This document shows positions 51,517-60,450 of a DNA stretch of 64,000 nt, one piece after another. The position numbers and the translations under genes were made by a program. The DNA is taken from assembly GCA_034420475.1 (NCBI GenBank), contig DAOULH010000004.1, positions 62,001 through 126,000 on the forward strand. Direction: 5' to 3'. Within the stretch, counting starts at the first letter, position 1, and every line of letters begins with the position of its first letter. The DNA comes from Bin87 sp034420475. Lineage in GTDB: Bacteria > Chloroflexota > Dehalococcoidia > Lucifugimonadales > UBA3495. The notes below the pieces were generated by a model. That model worked only from the letters and a program-made list of their open reading frames with translations. It made no database searches and had not been told where the DNA came from.

Positions 51517-52013
51517 TGGCCTTGTAACCCTCGCAGGTAGGCGATGTGCCCGACGTGCTGGTACATCTCGCCGATGATCTGACGGAACATCGCGCCCAGC
51601 GACATCTCCGGGCGGCGCTCCCGGGGAACCCGTTCCATGTCCTCCGGGGTCAGCGTGTCCAGATATGCCAGCGTGGCCTGCCGAACCGCCGCGCGATAGC
51701 GGAGAAATTCGCTCAGATCCAATGCGGGGAAGTTCTTCACCTGCTCTGCAGTATGACCAAAGCCGTTGTCCCGGGTGGGCAGGCCGAATTTCTCGTGCCA
51801 GCCTTCGGTTTCCCAAAGTTCCGTCTGAAACTGGGCGAAGAACTGGATCCACATATCCTCGACCCGGACCATGTGCCAGAGTATCCAGCCGATGGAATTG
51901 GCGTCGGCCGCCGGTTGCCAGGCAAGTTCCTCCGGGCCCAAACCGTCCAGGGCCTCCAACAGGAAGCCGTTTTCCTTCTCGAGGGCGTCAACAATGAATT
52001 CGTTGAGAGTCAT
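51513..52013 (-). CDS. DinB-superfamily protein
   Basis: This 166-aa DinB/YfiT-like protein starts MTLNEFIVDALEKENGFLLE. It has the first metal-site region ANSIGWILWHMVRVEDMWI (His) and the second MYQHVGHIAYLRGLQ (two His, HxxxH). These families bind a divalent metal and act as thiol-dependent transferases (mycothiol, bacillithiol or glutathione). AGGTCACC lies directly before the ATG. It precedes the secreted-peptide remnant and follows ferritin on the same strand. Confidence 0.88.
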   Translation of the reverse strand: MTLNEFIVDALEKENGFLLEALDGLGPEELAWQPAADANSIGWILWHMVRVEDMWIQFFAQFQTELWETEGWHEKFGLPTRDNGFGHTAEQVKNFPALDLSEFLRYRAAVRQATLAYLDTLTPEDMERVPRERRPEMSLGAMFRQIIGEMYQHVGHIAYLRGLQGQ

Positions 52014-52032
52014 TTGGTGACCTCCCGGTCTA

Positions 52033-52542
52033 TCAGGCGGCGGCAGGCGCCAGAGTGCGTGCTCCCATCTCGCGGTCCAGCAGCAGCAGGGCGTCGCTGC
52101 GGCCGGCCACCTTGTCCAGGGAGGCAATCACGTCGCGGGCCGTTTTCTCTTCCTCAACCTGCTCGTTCACGAACCACTGCAACATGACTTGGCTGGCGAA
52201 ATCGGCAGACTCGGCGGCAACCGCGTACAGTTGATTGATCAACTGCGAAACGTGCTGCTCGTGTTCAAGGGTTTGGCGCATCACGTCTTCCACAGAATTG
52301 AACTCGATGGGCGGCTGCTCGATGGGCAGCAGGGTGACCCGACCGTCCCGGTCCTCCAGGTAGGTCAGGAGGCGCATGGCGTGGTCGTATTCTTCCTGGC
52401 TCTGGATTCGCATCCAGTGAGCGAAACCGGGCAGGTCGATGGAATCGCAGTAGGTGGACATCGACAGGTAAAGGTACGACGAGTAGAACTCGGCGTTGAT
52501 GTGGCGGTTGAACGCCTCCTGCAAGGCGGTGCTGACGGCCAT
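52033..52542 (-). CDS. Ferritin
   Basis: This 169-aa non-haem ferritin has the ferroxidase glutamates in NAEFYSSYLYLSMSTYC, RIQSQEEYDHAMRLLTYLED and TLEHEQHVSQLINQLYAV. The C-terminal helix has FVNEQVEEEKTARDVIASLD. It stores iron as a 24-mer cage. It lies next to the suf region, consistent with iron management. It is co-directional with the DinB gene. Confidence 0.95.
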   Translation of the reverse strand: MAVSTALQEAFNRHINAEFYSSYLYLSMSTYCDSIDLPGFAHWMRIQSQEEYDHAMRLLTYLEDRDGRVTLLPIEQPPIEFNSVEDVMRQTLEHEQHVSQLINQLYAVAAESADFASQVMLQWFVNEQVEEEKTARDVIASLDKVAGRSDALLLLDREMGARTLAPAAA

Positions 52543-52598
52543 GTTAATCTCCGTGCGTTTATCCGGTGAACGGCGTTGACCCGGCTGATGCCCACCGG

Positions 52599-53393
52599 TC
52601 AGTCGTGGAGGAAACCCAGGACGGTGTCGAAGAACGCCTCCGGGCGTTCCACTTGCGGTATGTGGCCGCACTGCGGGATAACGGTCAACGTGGCGTTGGG
52701 CAGCAGGTCACGGAACGCCTCGCCGTACTCCGGGGGTATCACCTGGTCGGAGTCTCCCCAGACGATCAGGGTGGGCATCACGATGCGATGGGCTCGCTTG
52801 GTCAGGCCCCGTTCCGGGATCGGCCAGGTGAACTTGGCGACCGATTGCAGGGTCTGGATGCGGTCCAGCGTATGCTCCAGCCGGGCCTCGGGTTCCGTGG
52901 GTTGGGCGACGGACGCATGGGCCAGTTCGCCTTCCGGGTCGTGCCACAGCATTTCGCGTCGTTCGTCGGGGGTCAGGATGAAAAAGTCCGCCACCGGCTT
53001 GTCCTCCAGCCACAAACCCAGCGAGTTCACCAGCACCAGCCGGGAGATGCGGTCGGGACGATGAGCCGCCAGCTCGGCGGCGCAAAAGCCCCCGTAAGAA
53101 TGACCGATCAAGTGGCAACGCTCGATCCCCAGGGCGTCGAGAAACTCTTCAAAGAACTGCACCAGGTCCCAGAGGTCGTCCAGGTGGTTGAGGCCCGTGG
53201 ACTTGGCGACGCCGGGATGCGCCGGCGCGTAAACGTGGTAGTCCTCCGCCAGCCGGTCCAGGAAATCCGGCCATCCGACGTATCCGCCGGCCCCGTGCAG
53301 GTAGATCAGCGCGTCGCCGGAACCACCTTCGGCGACCTGGACGTTGAACATCCCGCCGCGTACCGACACCATACGCTCCGTGTTAGCAACCAT
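52599..53393 (-). CDS. Alpha/beta hydrolase
   Basis: This 264-aa alpha/beta-hydrolase fold protein has nucleophile Ser in LIGHSYGGFCAAELAAH, oxyanion region YLHGAGGYVGWPDF, acid Asp in LIVWGDSDQVIPPEYG, and His in IPQCGHIPQVERPEAF. The pattern is typical of C-C bond hydrolases and esterases of the MhpC type. It is the first of a minus-strand set with ferritin and DinB. The substrate is unknown. Confidence 0.92.
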   Translation of the reverse strand: MVANTERMVSVRGGMFNVQVAEGGSGDALIYLHGAGGYVGWPDFLDRLAEDYHVYAPAHPGVAKSTGLNHLDDLWDLVQFFEEFLDALGIERCHLIGHSYGGFCAAELAAHRPDRISRLVLVNSLGLWLEDKPVADFFILTPDERREMLWHDPEGELAHASVAQPTEPEARLEHTLDRIQTLQSVAKFTWPIPERGLTKRAHRIVMPTLIVWGDSDQVIPPEYGEAFRDLLPNATLTVIPQCGHIPQVERPEAFFDTVLGFLHD

Positions 53394-53613
53394 TGGTGAA
53401 ACACCTCAATCACTATGTAGGCTTCGTAGAATACGATAATCGGGTCCCACCCCACCCGCCAGCTCGTCGAAAGCGGGCGGGCTGTAAGGGATTCCAAATA
53501 CCGTGCCGCTAATACCATACCATAACCGTCCGGGCCGCCCATTCGTGGCCGGAGACGTTGACCGTCCTCGCGGGGCTCGCCGCCCGGTAACTGTTCAGAC
53601 TTGCAGGGAAAGT

Positions 53614-53764
53614 GTCATTGCGAGCGCCCCACCCTTGTCATTGCGAGCGCCCCACTCTTGTCATTGCGAGCGCAGCGCGGCAATCTCGTTGGCGCAGGGG
53701 AGTCGGTTGGGGCAGACATTGCGGCGGCGGCGAGATTGCCACGGCGCAAGCGCCTCGCAATGAC
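53614..53764. repeat. Dispersed GTCATTGCGAG repeat cluster
   Basis: GTCATTGCGAGCG starts at 53614, 53637 and 53660 at a 23-bp period. An inverted partner, CTCGCAATGAC, ends at 53764, so the third copy and this segment could form a roughly 100-base imperfect hairpin (GGCAATCTC pairs with GAGATTGCC). A related element lies at 35135. The 53394-53804 spacer holds no gene. Confidence 0.85.
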
Positions 53765-53804
53765 AACCTCCTGGATTCTGAACACTTACGCCGCCCGCGG
53801 CGCG

Positions 53805-53833
53805 TTGACGGCCAACAATACTTACGGCACAAT
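53805..53833 (+). promoter_or_regulatory. Possible promoter of sucCD
   Basis: TTGACG (53805-53810), a 17-base spacer and CACAAT (53828-53833) lie just before sucC. The predicted transcript start is within a few bases of the ATG at 53844 and no ribosome-binding site is visible, so a leaderless message is possible. Confidence 0.4.
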
Positions 53834-53843
53834 GACTCGCGCC

Positions 53844-55007
<1,164 letters not shown>

Positions 55008-55011
55008 GCTT

Positions 55012-55908
55012 ATGGGAATTCTGCTCAACGAACAGTCTCGGGTGTTGGTGCAAGGCATCACGGGCCGCGAGGGCAGCTTCCACGCCCGGGCCTGCAAGGA
55101 ATACGGCACGCAGCTGGTGGCCGGCGTGACGCCCGGCAGAGGCGGCCAGCTGTTCGACGACGCGATCCCGGTATTCGACTCCGTGGATGAGGCCGTCGCC
55201 ACCACTCAGGCCAACGTGTCGCTGATCTTCGTGCCTCCCCCCTTCGCAGCGGATGCAATTGCCGAGTCGGTGGACGCCGGGATACCGCTGATCGCCTGCA
55301 TCACCGAGGGAATCCCGGTGCACGACATGGTCGGCCTGTATCGCTACGTGCAGGCGAACCCGGTCCGCCTGATCGGCCCCAATTGCCCGGGGATGATCAA
55401 CCCGGGAGCGCGCTGCAAAGTGGGCATTATGCCCGGGAACATTCACATGCCGGGCCGGGTAGGCGTCGTATCCCGCAGCGGCACCTTGACCTATGAAGCC
55501 GTCGGCCAGCTCACCGGGCAGAGCATCGGCCAGTCGTCGTGCGTGGGCATCGGCGGCGACCCGATAATCGGCAGCAGTTTCGTCGACATCCTCCGCCTTT
55601 ACAACGATGATCCCGACACCGACCTCGTGGTGTTCATCGGCGAAATCGGCGGCAACATGGAGCAGCAGGCCGCCGAATTCATCGGTTCGCCCGAGTTCAC
55701 GAAGCCGGTATGTTCGCTGATAGTGGGCGCCACCGCCCCTTCCGGCAAACGCATGGGCCACGCCGGAGCGATCATCACCGGCGAGTCGGCCACTGCCGAG
55801 TCTAAAATCCGGGCGCTGGAACGGGCCGGGGCGCGCATCATCCCCACTCCGGCGGATATCGGGGATACCGTGGCAACGGCTCTTACCGAGATTGGCCTTG
55901 GCGCGTAG
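55012..55908 (+). CDS. sucD: Succinyl-CoA ligase, alpha subunit
   Basis: This is a 298-aa SucD subunit. It has VLVQGITGREGSFHARACKE then YGTQLVAGVTPGRGG (CoA-binding). RLIGPNCPGMINPG follows, then VGVVSRSGTLTYEAV. The phosphohistidine is in MGHAGAIITGESATAESK. It pairs with SucC and is of normal length, with ATG just after the sucC stop. It is followed by a 365-base spacer ahead of pyrG. Confidence 0.97.
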   Translation: MGILLNEQSRVLVQGITGREGSFHARACKEYGTQLVAGVTPGRGGQLFDDAIPVFDSVDEAVATTQANVSLIFVPPPFAADAIAESVDAGIPLIACITEGIPVHDMVGLYRYVQANPVRLIGPNCPGMINPGARCKVGIMPGNIHMPGRVGVVSRSGTLTYEAVGQLTGQSIGQSSCVGIGGDPIIGSSFVDILRLYNDDPDTDLVVFIGEIGGNMEQQAAEFIGSPEFTKPVCSLIVGATAPSGKRMGHAGAIITGESATAESKIRALERAGARIIPTPADIGDTVATALTEIGLGA

Positions 55909-56039
55909 CGTTGCGGGCGGTCAGTTGCCGGGGTTCTCTCCGGATCGCCGCAACGACGCCATCGTCGCATCCCCAGCCATTGAGACTCCCAAACCGGCGG
56001 TCCGGGGGCAAATCGGCGAATTCGGCTCATCCCGTCCGC

Positions 56040-56068
56040 TTGACGCTCACAACATCGGCGTGTAGGAT
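56040..56068 (+). promoter_or_regulatory. Promoter of pyrG with a 200-base leader
   Basis: TTGACG (56040-56045), a 17-base spacer and TAGGAT (56063-56068) form a good promoter. The transcript would have a leader of about 200 bases before the pyrG ATG. Near its start TGCCAAAGGT is complementary, with one base missing, to ACCTTGGCA near 56120-56130. No known riboswitch was recognised in the leader. Confidence 0.55.
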
Positions 56069-56273
56069 ACGCTTGCCAAAGGTATCATTTCCCACCTTTA
56101 CCGATGTCCCGATGCGGACTTACCTTGGCAGGCCGGCCAGCGATTTGCGATGACCGCCGGCAAGTCCCCGATCAGGCAAGACCATAAGGTTCCAGCAAGT
56201 GGACCGCGATTGTCCAACAGGGCCAGCAAAGTGATCCTGATTAGCGTGCGGCACGGGAACGGCTGTAGTCCAG

Positions 56274-57929
56274 ATGCCCACTAAGTACATCTTCGTGACC
56301 GGGGGAGTGGTCAGCTCCATCGGCAAAGGGATTTGCGTCGCTTCAATCGGGCGCATCTTGAAGAGTCAGGGTCTCTCCGTAACCGTCATCAAACTGGACC
56401 CTTACCTGAACGTCGACCCGGGGACCATGTCCCCTTACCAGCATGGCGAGGTCTTCGTAACCAAGGACGGCGGCGAGACCGACCTGGACCTGGGACACTA
56501 CGAGAGGTTTATCGACGTCGAGTTGACCCGGGACAGCAACGTGACCGCCGGGCAGACCTACCTCGAACTGATCACCCGGGAGCGGCGCGGCGACTTCCTC
56601 GGCGGCACCATCCAGACCGTGCCCCATCTGACCAACGAAATCAAGGACCGCCTCATTAGCCTGGCGGAAAAATCCAACGCCGACGTCGTTGTCGTCGAGG
56701 TCGGCGGCACCGTGGGAGACATCGAGGGACTGCCCTTCCTGGAAGCCATCCGGCAGATGCGAAACACCGTGGGGCGCAACAACGTCTTCTATATGCACCT
56801 GACCCTGCTCCCCTACATCTCGGCCTCCGAAGAACTGAAAACCAAACCCACTCAGCACAGCGTAAAAGAACTGCGAAGCATCGGAATCCAGCCGGACGCG
56901 CTGGTATGCCGCTCCGACGCCGATGTCACCACCGGCATCCGGGAAAAGCTGTCCCTGTTCTGCGACGTGGCCACCGAAGCCGTGTTCCCCATGCCCACGG
57001 TGAGCAACGTTTACGAAGTGCCGCTGGTGATGGACCACTTCGGCGTGGGGCGCTGCCTTTCGGAATCCCTCGGTTTGAACGGTGAAACCCACCTGGACGC
57101 TTGGAGCACTCTCGTCGACCGGATGAACGGCGCCACCGGCGCGGTTCCCATCGCCGTGGTGGGCAAATACGTGGAATATCCCGACTCCTATATGTCAGTG
57201 CGCGAAGCGTTGCGCCACGCCGCCGCGTCCTGCGGATTGCGGGCGGACGTGCGCTGGGTCCATTCGGAAGCCGTCGAGCGAGACGGGCCGGATGCCCACT
57301 TGAGCGACGTCTCCGCCATCGTGGTGCCGGGCGGATTCGGCTCCCGGGGGGTCGAAGGAATGATCGACACCAGCCGCTACGCCAGGAACAAGCACGTGCC
57401 GTACCTGGGCCTATGCCTGGGCATGCAGGTCATGGTCATCGACTGGGCGCGCGACGTCACCGGCCTCAAACAAGCCAACTCGTCCGAGCTTGACCCCGAC
57501 TGCGAGCATCCGGTGATCGACATAATGCACGGGCAGCGCGGCATCACCGATCTCGGCGGCACCATGCGCCTGGGTCACTACCCGTGCCAACCTCAAAGCA
57601 ACACCCGGACCGCCGCGGCCTACGCCCGCCCTGAAATCAGGGAGCGTCATCGGCACCGATACGAGGTGAACAACACCTACCGGGAGACGCTCGAAGCCTC
57701 GGGGATGGTCATGAGCGGCCTGTCTCCCGACGGCGAACTGGTCGAAGCCACCGAACTGCCGGACCATCCTTTCATGGTCGGCGTGCAGTTCCATCCCGAG
57801 TTCCAGTCGCGGCCCAACCGGCCCCACCCCCTGTTCAGCGCGCTCATCGAACAGGCAAACCAAACGGTACGAGAAGGCAGACAGTTGCCTTTCCGGCGAG
57901 CCGGCGGATGGTCATTCTCCGCGGATTAG
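56274..57929 (+). CDS. pyrG: CTP synthase
   Basis: This is a 551-aa glutamine-dependent CTP synthase. The synthetase domain shows YIFVTGGVVSSIGKGICVAS, KLDPYLNVDPGTMSPYQHGE, ETDLDLGHYERF and HLTLLPYISASEELKTKPTQ. The glutaminase domain has VPGGFGSRG, the nucleophile Cys in YLGLCLGMQVM and the His/Glu in GVQFHPEFQSRP. All catalytic residues are present. It converts UTP to CTP and is likely transcribed from its own promoter. Confidence 0.98.
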   Translation: MPTKYIFVTGGVVSSIGKGICVASIGRILKSQGLSVTVIKLDPYLNVDPGTMSPYQHGEVFVTKDGGETDLDLGHYERFIDVELTRDSNVTAGQTYLELITRERRGDFLGGTIQTVPHLTNEIKDRLISLAEKSNADVVVVEVGGTVGDIEGLPFLEAIRQMRNTVGRNNVFYMHLTLLPYISASEELKTKPTQHSVKELRSIGIQPDALVCRSDADVTTGIREKLSLFCDVATEAVFPMPTVSNVYEVPLVMDHFGVGRCLSESLGLNGETHLDAWSTLVDRMNGATGAVPIAVVGKYVEYPDSYMSVREALRHAAASCGLRADVRWVHSEAVERDGPDAHLSDVSAIVVPGGFGSRGVEGMIDTSRYARNKHVPYLGLCLGMQVMVIDWARDVTGLKQANSSELDPDCEHPVIDIMHGQRGITDLGGTMRLGHYPCQPQSNTRTAAAYARPEIRERHRHRYEVNNTYRETLEASGMVMSGLSPDGELVEATELPDHPFMVGVQFHPEFQSRPNRPHPLFSALIEQANQTVREGRQLPFRRAGGWSFSAD

Positions 57930-58120
57930 CCCTTCCCCGCAGACCGAAAGCCGGCAAATTAAAACTCAATCCACGTTCCGGCGCGGGCCGGTTCCTTGAT
58001 CCTGAACTCTAAAACTCGGCACGGCGCCGAACGCTCCGGCGGCCGTTCATCCGCGACAGCGGTCAGCCGTCGGCCTTGAACCGGCAAAAGACTTTCTCCC
58101 GGGCACGAGGAGGATGCGAC

Positions 58121-58780
58121 ATGAAACTGTTTTTGGACACCGCCAACATCGACGAAATCCGCATGGGCGCCGAACTTGGCGTCATTTCCGGGGTCACTAC
58201 CAACCCGTCCCTGGCCGCAAAGGAAGGCATCGGCGGCGCGGCCGGATACCGGGCGGCGGTCCAGGAGATCGCCGACATCATCGACGGCCCGATCTCGGTT
58301 GAAGTGGTCAGCACCGACGCCCCGGGCATGATCGCCGAGGGGCGGGACATCGCCGAGTGGATCCCCAATCCCTGGGTAAAAATCCCCAGCACCGAGGAAG
58401 GTTTCAAGGCCATCAGCGTGCTGGCCCGGGACGGCATACAGATCAACCAGACCCTGGTTTTCACCGTCAACCAGGCGCTCCTCGGAGCCAACGCCGGGAG
58501 CACCGTGGTCAGCCCATTTGTCGGCAGACTGGACGACATCGGCCAGGACGGCATGGCCCTGGTCGAGGACATCGTCGCCGTTTACCGCCGGCAAGCCGTG
58601 GAAACCAAGGTGATGGCCGCCAGCATCCGGGGCGCCCGGCATTGCGTGACCGCCGCCGCCGCCGGCGCCGATATCGCCACCATACCCTACAACGTATTGA
58701 CGCAAATGATAAAACACCCACTCACCGACGCCGGCCTGTCGCGATTCCTGCAGGACTGGCAGCAAGCTTCCGGAGGCTGA
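58121..58780 (+). CDS. Transaldolase (small TalC/fructose-6-phosphate aldolase type)
   Basis: This is a 219-aa transaldolase-family enzyme. It starts MKLFLDTANIDEIRMG, then GVTTNPSLAAKEG, the Schiff-base lysine in NPWVKIPSTEEGFKAISVL, NQTLVFTVNQALLGANAG, and the C-terminal GADIATIPYNVLTQMIKHPL. The short length of about 220 fits the TalC/FSA group of the pentose phosphate pathway. ATG at 58121 has GAGGAGG seven bases ahead. rho follows after four bases. The 57930-58120 spacer contains no gene. Confidence 0.95.
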   Translation: MKLFLDTANIDEIRMGAELGVISGVTTNPSLAAKEGIGGAAGYRAAVQEIADIIDGPISVEVVSTDAPGMIAEGRDIAEWIPNPWVKIPSTEEGFKAISVLARDGIQINQTLVFTVNQALLGANAGSTVVSPFVGRLDDIGQDGMALVEDIVAVYRRQAVETKVMAASIRGARHCVTAAAAGADIATIPYNVLTQMIKHPLTDAGLSRFLQDWQQASGG

Positions 58781-58784
58781 CAAG

Positions 58785-60221
58785 ATGGTCCGCGCCCGCA
58801 CTGGCACCTCGACCGCTCCCCGACGACGCCGGCGCCCCCCGGCTAACGACGACGCCGGCGTCGCGCTGGCGGATCCCGTTCCCGCTGACGACGCCGCGGA
58901 CGGAGGCCAGCCGTATTCCAACGGTTCTCAACCCGGACGCTACGTCGACGTCGCCGAACTCAGCACCATGTCCCACGAGGAACTCCTCGAGCTGGCGCCC
59001 GACGTAGGGCTCAAGGACGACGGGTCCCTGGCCGACCTGGGCCGGGACGCCCTGCTGAACCGCGTCCGAAACTCCGCCGCTAACCGCAACCTGCTGACCG
59101 CCTCCGGCATCCTCGAGGTGATGGACGCCGGGCACGGACTGCTCCGCTCGCTGCAATACCCGCCGGTGTCCGGCGACGTGTTCGTCGGGCAGTCTCAGAT
59201 CCGCCGGTTCAACCTCAAGACCGGCGACACGGTAACCGGATTGGTGCGGCCCCCGAAAGAAGGGGAGCGGCGTTACGGCCTCACCCGCGCCACCAGCATC
59301 AACCTGCTGGAACCAGAGGACCAGAAACCGGCCTCCCGTCGGATCTTCGAGTCGCTGACGCCCATCTTCCCCGACGACCACATCGTCCTGGAACACCCGC
59401 AGGGCGGGCTGTCCTCGCGCATGATCGACCTGTTCGCGCCCATCGGGTTGGGCCAGCGCGGCCTGGTGGTTTCTCCGCCCAAGGCCGGCAAGACCACGGT
59501 CCTGCGCCAGATCGCCGCGGCCATCACCGAGAACCGGCCCGAGGTCATCCTGATGGTGGTGCTCATCGGCGAGCGCCCGGAAGAGGTCACCGAGATGCGC
59601 CGTGCGGTCAACGGGGACGTGTTCGCCTCGACTTTCGACGAGTCGGTGGAAGAACAGTGCCGGGTCGCCGAGCTGGCCGTGGAACGCGCCAAGCGCATGA
59701 CCGAATCGGGCCGCGACGTCGTCATCCTGCTGGACAGCATCACCCGGCTCACCCGCGCCTACAACCTGGCGCTGCCCACCTCCGGCCGCACGCTGTCCGG
59801 CGGCATCGACCCGGCCGCCCTGTACCCGGCCAAGCGGTTCATCGGCGCCGCCCGCAACCTCGAAGAGGGCGGTTCCCTCACCATCATCGCCACTTGCCTC
59901 CTCGACACCGGCAGCCGCATGGACGAGGTGATCTACGAAGAGTTCAAGGGCACCGGCAACATGGAACTGCACCTGGACCGCCGGCTCGCCGACCAGCGCT
60001 ACTTCCCCGCCATCGACGTGGTGCGCAGCGGCACCCGCCGGGAGGAACTGCTCTACGACCAGGAAGCCATGCCCCAGATCTGGCTGCTGCGCCGCATGGT
60101 GACGCTGGCCTCCGGCGGCGACCCGGCCAACATGGGCGACGCCACCAAGCGCGTTCTCGAACGCCTGGCCCGCACCCGCTCCAACAGCGAGTTCCTCACC
60201 AACCTGACCAAAGACTCCTAG
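58785..60221 (+). CDS. rho: Transcription termination factor Rho
   Basis: This is a 478-aa Rho hexamer subunit. After a basic, disordered N-terminal part (about residues 1-60) comes the RNA-binding region (ILEVMDAGHGLLRSLQYPPV and DVFVGQSQIRRFNLKTGDTV). The ATPase has PIGLGQRGLVVSPPKAGKTT (Walker A), RDVVILLDSITRLTRAYN (Walker B) and ALYPAKRFIGAARNLEEGGSLTIIATCLLD. It is normal in all motifs. It lies four bases after the transaldolase gene. Confidence 0.98.
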   Translation: MVRARTGTSTAPRRRRRPPANDDAGVALADPVPADDAADGGQPYSNGSQPGRYVDVAELSTMSHEELLELAPDVGLKDDGSLADLGRDALLNRVRNSAANRNLLTASGILEVMDAGHGLLRSLQYPPVSGDVFVGQSQIRRFNLKTGDTVTGLVRPPKEGERRYGLTRATSINLLEPEDQKPASRRIFESLTPIFPDDHIVLEHPQGGLSSRMIDLFAPIGLGQRGLVVSPPKAGKTTVLRQIAAAITENRPEVILMVVLIGERPEEVTEMRRAVNGDVFASTFDESVEEQCRVAELAVERAKRMTESGRDVVILLDSITRLTRAYNLALPTSGRTLSGGIDPAALYPAKRFIGAARNLEEGGSLTIIATCLLDTGSRMDEVIYEEFKGTGNMELHLDRRLADQRYFPAIDVVRSGTRREELLYDQEAMPQIWLLRRMVTLASGGDPANMGDATKRVLERLARTRSNSEFLTNLTKDS

Positions 60222-60242
60222 GGGCTGTCGTCAAATTATCCC

Positions 60243-60267
60243 GTCATTCCCGCGAAAGCCGGAATCC
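60243..60267. repeat. Dispersed hairpin repeat, copy 3 (inverted)
   Basis: GTCATTCCCGCGAAAGCCGG and the following bases are the reverse complement, with one mismatch, of the repeat at 16882 and 39948. Confidence 0.8.
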
Positions 60268-60320
60268 AGCGACCAAAATCGATAAACACTGTTCAGTTTC
60301 CGTCGCCATACCATCGCTGG

Positions 60321-60340
60321 ACTCCTGCTTTTACAGGAGT
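60321..60340. repeat. Related hairpin with compensatory changes
   Basis: ACTCCTG (60321-60327) pairs with CAGGAGT (60334-60340) around a six-base loop, followed by GACGG. The layout matches the ATTCCGGC/GCCGGAAT repeat, with changes on both arms that keep the pairing. Confidence 0.6.
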
Positions 60341-60415
60341 GACGGGCGTGTGGCTTCAAGTGCGTGACTCCTATCCTGACACCCGGCCAGCGAGCGGGCG
60401 AAGGACAAAAATCCA

Positions 60416-60446
60416 GGAGGCGGGTTTCAAGCCCGCCTCCTTTTTT
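60416..60446. terminator. Bidirectional Rho-independent terminator between rho and the surface protein
   Basis: GGAGGCGGG (60416-60424) pairs with CCCGCCTCC (60432-60440) and is followed by six T. An A-run lies upstream of the hairpin, so the same element can end the minus-strand gene too. It sits between convergent genes. Confidence 0.85.
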
Positions 60447-60450
60447 GACC

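Noticed and set aside
53394..53804. Coding frames in the repeat-rich spacer before sucC
   Set aside because: The frames read through the GTCATTGCGAG repeats (MSLRAPHPCHCE-type peptides), a sign of repeat DNA rather than a gene.
55909..56273. Hidden tRNA or riboswitch in the spacer ahead of pyrG
   Set aside because: No cloverleaf with a T-loop and anticodon arm could be drawn, and no known riboswitch core was seen.
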